From NCBI RefSeq assembly GCF_031998825.1, contig NZ_DAMACX010000013.1, forward strand, positions 1 to 64,000: a DNA stretch of 64,000 bases, in the 5' to 3' direction. The notes below the pieces were generated by a model that had not been told where the DNA came from, made no database searches, and worked only from the letters and a program-made list of their open reading frames with translations. Positions 59,179 to 64,000 of this stretch are shown piece by piece. The translations under genes were made by a program, and so were the position numbers. Every line of letters begins with the position of its first letter. Position 1 is the first letter of the stretch. This stretch comes from Pseudescherichia sp031998825. Lineage in GTDB: Bacteria; Pseudomonadota; Gammaproteobacteria; Enterobacterales; Enterobacteriaceae.

Positions 59179-59220
59179 GTATCCGCCTCATTCTGTTCAT
59201 TGTCAGAACGAGGCGGATAC
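59179..59220. repeat. 42-nt near-perfect palindrome between rpn and MFS genes
   Basis: GTATCCGCCTCATTCTG (59179-59195) and CAGAACGAGGCGGATAC (59204-59220) form a 17-bp inverted repeat with one mismatch and an 8-base loop. No T run follows on either strand; a small CGAG/CTCG hairpin and an A-run come just after at 59225-59240. It may be the terminator of the transporter gene or a remnant of a mobile element end. Confidence 0.7.
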
Positions 59221-59259
59221 CCTGCGAGGATACTCGGAAAAAATGCAGCAAACAGAAGA

Positions 59260-60573
59260 CTATAAAGACGTTTGATTCAATTCAGCGCGAGGCGTAACGT
59301 CTTGCGGGTTCAAATCCTGCCGTAGCCAGATCCCTAATCCTAATCCCACCAGTGCCAGCGCCAGCACGTACCAGGCCGGGGCCAGCGGCGAGACGCCCAT
59401 CAGCAGGGTGACCGCAATCGGCGTCAGCCCGCCAAAGATGGCGTAGGAGACGTTGTAGGAGAAGGAGATACCAGTGAAGCGTACCTCTGCCGGGAACGCC
59501 CGCACCATGACGTAGGGCACCGCCCCTACTACTCCGACACCCAGCCCCGCCAGGCCATAGAGCAGAGAGAGATGTTCCGGGTGCGTCCCGGCAAAGTGAT
59601 AGAAGATGCCGCTGGTGCAGGCCAGCAGAATGCTGCCGATGATAAAGGTTCTGCTCGCCCCAAAGCGGTCCGCCGCCAGCCCAGCCAGCAGGCAGCCAAT
59701 GCAGAGCATAATGGTCGCCACACTGTTGGCCTGCAGGGTCAGGGCCGGAGCAAGTCCATACTGCTTTTGCAGCCACACCGGCGACATCAGGATCACCACC
59801 ACGATGCCGGCGGAGAGCAGCCAGGTGAGCAGCATTGAGATCGCCACCGCCTTCTTATGCTTCACCACCACGGCCTTCACCGGCAGCTCCTGGGCCAGGG
59901 CCTTACGCTGCTGCATCTCAAGGAAGATCGGCGTCTCCTGCAGCCAGCGGCGCAGGTACATCGCCACCAGGCCAAACGCGCCGCCGAGCAGGAACGGAAT
60001 ACGCCAGCCAAAATCGTGCAGCATCTCCGGCGTCATGGCGCGGTTAACTACCGTCGCCACTACCGATCCGAGCAGGATACCCACGGTGAGGCCCGCCGTC
60101 AGGGTGCCGCAGGCGATGCCGATCCGCCGGGCTGGCACATGTTCAGCGACAAAAACCCATGCCCCCGGCACCTCGCCGCCGATCGCCGCCCCCTGTAAAA
60201 GACGCATCAGCAGCAGGAGCAGCGGCGCAGCAATACCGATAGAGGCGTAGGTGGGCAGCAGGCCAATTGCCAGAGTCGGCACCGCCATCAGCAGAATGCT
60301 CAGGGTAAACATCTTCTTCCGCCCGACCAGATCGCCAAAGTGCGCCATGATAATGCCGCCCAGCGGCCGCGCCAGATAGCCTGCGGCAAAGATGCCAAAG
60401 GTCTGGACCTGACGCAGCCACTCGGGAATATCCGCCGGGAAGAAGAGCGCCCCGACGACGGCAGCAAAGAAGACGAAGATGATGAAATCATAAAACTCCA
60501 GCGCGCCGCCAAGGGCAGCGAGCGAGAGCGTTTTATAATCCTGGCGATTCAGAGGACGTGTTTTTTCAGACAT
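59260..60573 (-). CDS. MFS transporter, metabolite:H+ symporter (MHS) family
   Basis: Inner-membrane transporter of 437 residues with 12 predicted helices. LEFYDFIIFVFFA in helix 1, RPLGGIIMAHFGDLVGRKKMFT between helices 2 and 3 (cited in part), LQGAAIGGEVPGAWVFVAEH in helix 4, GWRIPFLLGG and LRRWLQETP near the central loop define the MHS group that includes ProP, KgtP, ShiA and YdfJ. Substrate cannot be assigned; a carboxylate is a reasonable guess. It lies alone between rpn and mog, where E. coli has no gene. Confidence 0.88.
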   Translation of the reverse strand: MSEKTRPLNRQDYKTLSLAALGGALEFYDFIIFVFFAAVVGALFFPADIPEWLRQVQTFGIFAAGYLARPLGGIIMAHFGDLVGRKKMFTLSILLMAVPTLAIGLLPTYASIGIAAPLLLLLMRLLQGAAIGGEVPGAWVFVAEHVPARRIGIACGTLTAGLTVGILLGSVVATVVNRAMTPEMLHDFGWRIPFLLGGAFGLVAMYLRRWLQETPIFLEMQQRKALAQELPVKAVVVKHKKAVAISMLLTWLLSAGIVVVILMSPVWLQKQYGLAPALTLQANSVATIMLCIGCLLAGLAADRFGASRTFIIGSILLACTSGIFYHFAGTHPEHLSLLYGLAGLGVGVVGAVPYVMVRAFPAEVRFTGISFSYNVSYAIFGGLTPIAVTLLMGVSPLAPAWYVLALALVGLGLGIWLRQDLNPQDVTPRAELNQTSL

Positions 60574-60700
60574 AACGAACCATGTGCGAAGAGAGGTGGA
60601 TGAGTTTATTTTTTACGGCATATGTAAAGTTAAAATTACTATATCGTAAAAAAATCAACACGCCATACCCGACATGGCTTATACCAGAAAAGTTATTTCT

Positions 60701-61288
60701 TCAGGAGATTGTTTCGCGTCTTGCGCTTTTGGGTCGAAAAGCTGCTACCACATCCTGATTCGTTTCCACATAAGGCCCTTCAAGCAGCTGTAAACAATAA
60801 GGTACGCTTGCGAAGATACCCGGCACAACGACTTTTCCATCGGTCTCTTTGACCCCTTCCAGCGTCTCCTGAATCGACTTCGGCTGGCCGGGAAGATTGA
60901 GGATCAGCGCCTGCTTGCGGATCACCCCCACCTGGCGCGACAGGATAGCGGTGGGTACAAAGTGCAGGCTGATCTGCCGCATCTGCTCGCCAAAGCCCGG
61001 CATCTCACGATCGGCAACCGCCAGCGTCGCGTCGGGCGTGACGTCCCGGCGCGCTGGCCCCGTGCCGCCGGTGGTCAGAACCAGATGGCAGCTCATCTCA
61101 TCCACCAGCTCACACAGCGTCTGCTCAATGATCGCCTGCTCGTCCGGAATAAGACGGGTTTCGATGGTAAAAGGGGTCGCGAGGGCGGAGGCCAGCCAGG
61201 CTTCAAGGGCAGGAATACCCTTATCCTGATAGACACCGCTGGAGGCGCGGTCGGAGACAGAGACTAAGCCGATGCGTAATGTATTCAT
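60701..61288 (-). CDS. mog: Molybdopterin adenylyltransferase
   Basis: Mog adenylylates molybdopterin before MoeA inserts molybdate. The 195-residue protein has RIGLVSVSDRASSGVYQDKG at the N-terminus and the nucleotide/pterin loop VLTTGGTGPARRDVTPDAT near residue 72, with the catalytic Asp residues of the MoaB/Mog fold. I chose ATG 61288 (MNTLRIGL) as in E. coli. It follows talB on the same strand, the E. coli order. Confidence 0.96.
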   Translation of the reverse strand: MNTLRIGLVSVSDRASSGVYQDKGIPALEAWLASALATPFTIETRLIPDEQAIIEQTLCELVDEMSCHLVLTTGGTGPARRDVTPDATLAVADREMPGFGEQMRQISLHFVPTAILSRQVGVIRKQALILNLPGQPKSIQETLEGVKETDGKVVVPGIFASVPYCLQLLEGPYVETNQDVVAAFRPKSARRETIS

Positions 61289-61355
61289 AGCATTTCCGTT
61301 CAAACAATATCGATACGGGAATGATACACGCAGAGGGGAATAACAGACAGGATCG

Positions 61356-61387
61356 AAAAACAGGAGCGTGACCGGAGGCCCGGCCAC
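61356..61387 (-). terminator. Terminator of talB
   Basis: On the minus strand GTGGCCGG pairs with CCGGTCAC (one G-U pair, 4-base loop), followed by GCTCCTG and a run of five U. It lies 9 bp after the talB stop. Confidence 0.75.
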
Positions 61388-61396
61388 GCAGAGGAA

Positions 61397-62350
61397 TTAC
61401 AGCAGATCGCCGATCATTGTTTCCAGTTTACCCTGGTCAACGGCAAACTTGCGGATACCGTCCGCCAGCTTGTCTACTGCCATTGGATCCTGGTTGTGTT
61501 CCCACAGGAACTCGGCTTCGGTGATGCGCTCCGGACGTGCTTTCACTTCACCGCTGAAGGAGAGCTTACGCTCTACCGTCCCTTCGCTCTCTGCCAGCTC
61601 TTTCAGCAGCGCAGGGGCGATGGTCAGGCGGTCGCAGCCTGCCAGCTCAACGATCTCACCGACGTTACGGAAGCTTGCGCCCATCACGACGGTTTCATAG
61701 CCGTGCTGCTTGTAGTATTCGTAGATTTCGGTCACAGAGACGACACCCGGATCTTCTGCCGGCGCGTACTCTTTCTTATCGGTGTTGGACTTGTACCAGT
61801 CAAGGATACGGCCCACGAACGGCGAAATCAGGAACACACCCGCTTCAGCACAGGCGCGCGCCTGGGCGAAGGAGAACAGCAGGGTCAGGTTACAGTTGAT
61901 GCCCTCTTTCTCCAGCTGCTCAGCGGCACGAATGCCCTGCCAGGTGGAGGCCAGCTTGATCAGAATGCGATCGTTGCTGATGCCCGCGTCGTTGTAGAGC
62001 TTGATCAGGCGCTTGGCTTTGGCAATGGAGCCTTCGGTGTCGTAGGAGAGGCGCGCGTCCACTTCGGTAGAGATGCGGCCCGGCACCAACTTCAGGATCT
62101 CCAGACCGATGTTCACCGCCAGCTTGTCGGAGGCGTCAACGATCTGCTGCGCGCGGTCGCTGCTCTGGCTTTTTGCCCAGGTCACGGCGTCGTCAATCAG
62201 CTTGCGGTATTCAGGGATCTGGGCTGCGTTAAGGATCAGAGAAGGGTTGGTAGTAGCATCCTGCGGCTGATACAGCTTCATTGCCGCGATGTCTCCGGTG
62301 TCGGCCACCACGGTGGTGAACTGACGCAGGGAGGTCAATTTATCCGTCAT
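61397..62350 (-). CDS. talB: Transaldolase B
   Basis: TalB exchanges a dihydroxyacetone unit between sedoheptulose-7-phosphate and glyceraldehyde-3-phosphate in the pentose phosphate pathway. The 317-residue protein has LYQPQDATTNPSLIL near residue 27, the Schiff-base Lys in RILIKLASTWQGIRAAEQLE near residue 132 and NLTLLFSFAQARACAEAG. Start ATG 62350 gives MTDKLTSLRQ as in E. coli. It is divergent from yaaJ with 193 bp between starts. Confidence 0.98.
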   Translation of the reverse strand: MTDKLTSLRQFTTVVADTGDIAAMKLYQPQDATTNPSLILNAAQIPEYRKLIDDAVTWAKSQSSDRAQQIVDASDKLAVNIGLEILKLVPGRISTEVDARLSYDTEGSIAKAKRLIKLYNDAGISNDRILIKLASTWQGIRAAEQLEKEGINCNLTLLFSFAQARACAEAGVFLISPFVGRILDWYKSNTDKKEYAPAEDPGVVSVTEIYEYYKQHGYETVVMGASFRNVGEIVELAGCDRLTIAPALLKELAESEGTVERKLSFSGEVKARPERITEAEFLWEHNQDPMAVDKLADGIRKFAVDQGKLETMIGDLL

Positions 62351-62543
62351 AATCGTGTTTCTCTTTAAACAGCTTGTTAGGGGGATGTAACCGGTCTTCC
62401 CTGATGATATCACGACGCACTGTCAGCGCAACCGCAGACAGTGCCCAAACCTGGAGTATGGTAGACTCGGTCAACGACGCGTTGCGCCGCCTGAAAATGG
62501 CAGCGTTTACACTGGCTTAGCGGCATGAACAAGAGGAATGTGA

Positions 62544-63974
62544 ATGCCAGATTTTTTCCTGTTTATCAATGAAATACTGTGGGGCTCGGTGATGATCTAT
62601 CTGCTTATGGGTGCAGGGATCTGGTTTACCGTACGCACGGGATTTATTCAGTTTCGCTATCTGCGCCACGTCGGCAAGAGTTTGAAAAACAGCGTGACAC
62701 CCCAGCCTGGCGGGCTAACCTCTTTCCAGGCGCTCTGCACCAGCCTCGCTGCGCGCGTCGGCAGCGGCAACCTGGTGGGCGTAGCGCTGGCGATCTCCGC
62801 CGGGGGGCCGGGTGCGGTCTTCTGGATGTGGATCTCCGCGCTGATCGGTATGGCCACCGCCTTTGCCGAGTGCGCGCTGGCGCAGCTCTATAAAGAGCGC
62901 GACGAACATAACCAGTTTCGCGGCGGCCCCGCCTGGTACATTACCCGCGGCCTGGGCATGCGCTGGATGGGCATCGTGTTCGCCCTCTTCCTGCTGCTGG
63001 TCTACGGTCTCATTTTCAACACCGTCCAGTCCAACTCTATGGCCCACGCTCTGCGCTACGCCTGGGAGATACCGGAGCTGCTGAGCGGTGTGCTTTTAGC
63101 TGTCATCACCCTGCTGGCGATTATGCTCGGCATTCGCGGCGTCGCCCGCATTATGCAGTGGCTGGTTCCGGCCATGACGCTGGTGTGGGTGCTCGCCAGC
63201 CTGCTAATCAGCGCCTGGCACGTTGAGCAGCTCCCCGGCATCGTCAACGCCATCTTCCGCTGCGCCTTTGGCTGGCACGAGGCGGCGGCAGGTGCGCTCG
63301 GCTACACCGTTAGCCAGGCGCTGACCAGCGGCTTTCAACGCGGCATGCTATCGAACGAGGCGGGCATGGGCACGACGCCTAATGCAGCGGCGGCAGCGGC
63401 CTCCTGGCCTCCGCATCCGGCTGCCCAGGGGATCGTCCAGATGATCGGCGTCTTTACCGATACCATTATCGTCTGTACCGCCAGCGCGCTCATCGTCCTG
63501 CTGGCCGACGAGGCGGCGGCGCACGACGCGCTAAACGGCATTGAGCTAGTACAGCAGGCGATGGTCTCCCTGACCGGCAGCTGGGCCGCCGGGTTCGTCG
63601 CGGTAATTACCGTGCTGTTTGCCTTCACTACCATTGTGGTGAACTACATCTATGCCGAAAACAATCTGATCTTTCTTCGCCTGCACAGCAAACGCAACCT
63701 CTGGCTGCTGCGCACCGGTACGCTGCTGATGGTGATCACCGGATCGCTGCTAAGCCTGCCGATGGTTTGGCAGCTGGCGGACGTGATGATGGCGCTAATA
63801 ACGATTGTCAACCTCAGCGCCATCCTGCTGCTGTCGCCGGTGGTGCGGATTATCGCCAATGACTATCTGCGCCAGCGCAGGCTGGGGGTGCGGCCGGTGT
63901 TTAATCCTCAGCGCTATCCGGAGATCCAACGTCAGCTGGCTCCAGGCGCGTGGGATAACCTGCCGGATCGTTAA
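62544..63974 (+). CDS. yaaJ: Sodium/alanine(glycine) symporter family protein YaaJ
   Basis: Inner-membrane amino-acid:cation symporter of the AGCS family, 476 residues like E. coli YaaJ, with about 10-11 helices. The family signatures are TSLAARVGSGNLVGVALAI near residue 67, GGPGAVFWMW, FRGGPAWYITRGLGMRWMG and SNEAGMGTTPNAAAAA near residue 270. The probable substrate is alanine or glycine. GAGGAA precedes ATG 62544. It ends 26 bp before the window edge. Confidence 0.95.
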   Translation: MPDFFLFINEILWGSVMIYLLMGAGIWFTVRTGFIQFRYLRHVGKSLKNSVTPQPGGLTSFQALCTSLAARVGSGNLVGVALAISAGGPGAVFWMWISALIGMATAFAECALAQLYKERDEHNQFRGGPAWYITRGLGMRWMGIVFALFLLLVYGLIFNTVQSNSMAHALRYAWEIPELLSGVLLAVITLLAIMLGIRGVARIMQWLVPAMTLVWVLASLLISAWHVEQLPGIVNAIFRCAFGWHEAAAGALGYTVSQALTSGFQRGMLSNEAGMGTTPNAAAAAASWPPHPAAQGIVQMIGVFTDTIIVCTASALIVLLADEAAAHDALNGIELVQQAMVSLTGSWAAGFVAVITVLFAFTTIVVNYIYAENNLIFLRLHSKRNLWLLRTGTLLMVITGSLLSLPMVWQLADVMMALITIVNLSAILLLSPVVRIIANDYLRQRRLGVRPVFNPQRYPEIQRQLAPGAWDNLPDR

Positions 63975-64000
63975 GATGGCAATCACAACTATCGATCAAC

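Overview
The window is a chromosomal segment of a gamma-proteobacterium of the family Enterobacteriaceae. Nearly every core protein can be aligned from memory, close to full length, with its Escherichia coli K-12 counterpart (MetK, GalP, EndA, LptD, SurA, CarAB, IleS, DnaK, TalB and others). Local gene order also follows E. coli and Salmonella. The accessory genes (aryl sulfotransferase, sulfatase, a novel chaperone-usher locus, an AlaX-type editing protein) suggest Enterobacter, Lelliottia, Leclercia or Klebsiella rather than E. coli. The species cannot be fixed from the sequence alone. No rRNA, tRNA, CRISPR array, prophage or intact insertion sequence was seen.

Layout. Positions 1-14401 correspond to E. 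coli minute 66: the upstream side of speA, metK, galP, then an inserted hiuH/hprRS peroxide-sensing module, then sprT, endA, rsmE, gshB, yqgE, ruvX, yggR, yggS, yggT, rdgB and hemW. yggU is missing. At about 14402-14450 the order jumps to E. coli minute 1.2, and the rest of the window reads that region backwards to minute 0.2: djlA, lptD-surA-pdxA-rsmA-apaG-apaH, a fimbrial locus, folA, kefC-kefF, a small lipoprotein gene, carB-carA, dapB, an alaX/lysR pair, ispH-fkpB-lspA-ileS-ribF, rpsT, nhaA, a five-gene sulfate-ester operon, dnaJ-dnaK, yaaW, satP, an Rpn-type nuclease, an MFS transporter, mog, talB and yaaJ. The hemW/djlA join is what an inversion roughly symmetric about oriC would produce.

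Functional themes. The backbone covers S-adenosylmethionine and glutathione synthesis, galactose uptake, ribosome and tRNA maturation, outer-membrane biogenesis (LptD, SurA), carbamoyl phosphate, lysine/peptidoglycan and isoprenoid precursors, lipoprotein processing, and heat-shock chaperones with two recognisable sigma-32 promoters. Regulatory sites readable directly include a 16-bp palindromic GalR/GalS operator 3 bp from a consensus CRP site before galP, and tandem ARG boxes before carA.

The accessory islands are the main interest. (1) A chaperone/usher/adhesin operon converges on its own pilin gene between apaH and folA. (2) Between nhaA and dnaJ lies a minus-strand operon: Tsx/OmpK-like outer-membrane channel, exported Cys-type sulfatase, radical-SAM sulfatase maturase, a zinc-ribbon/helix-turn-helix protein whose N-terminal half resembles IS1 InsA, and an aryl sulfotransferase family protein without a visible signal peptide. 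This looks like a complete sulfate-ester capture and processing unit, and the fourth gene may be a transposase-derived regulator. (3) An Rpn-type nuclease and an MHS-family transporter separate satP from mog, with a 42-nt near-perfect palindrome between them.
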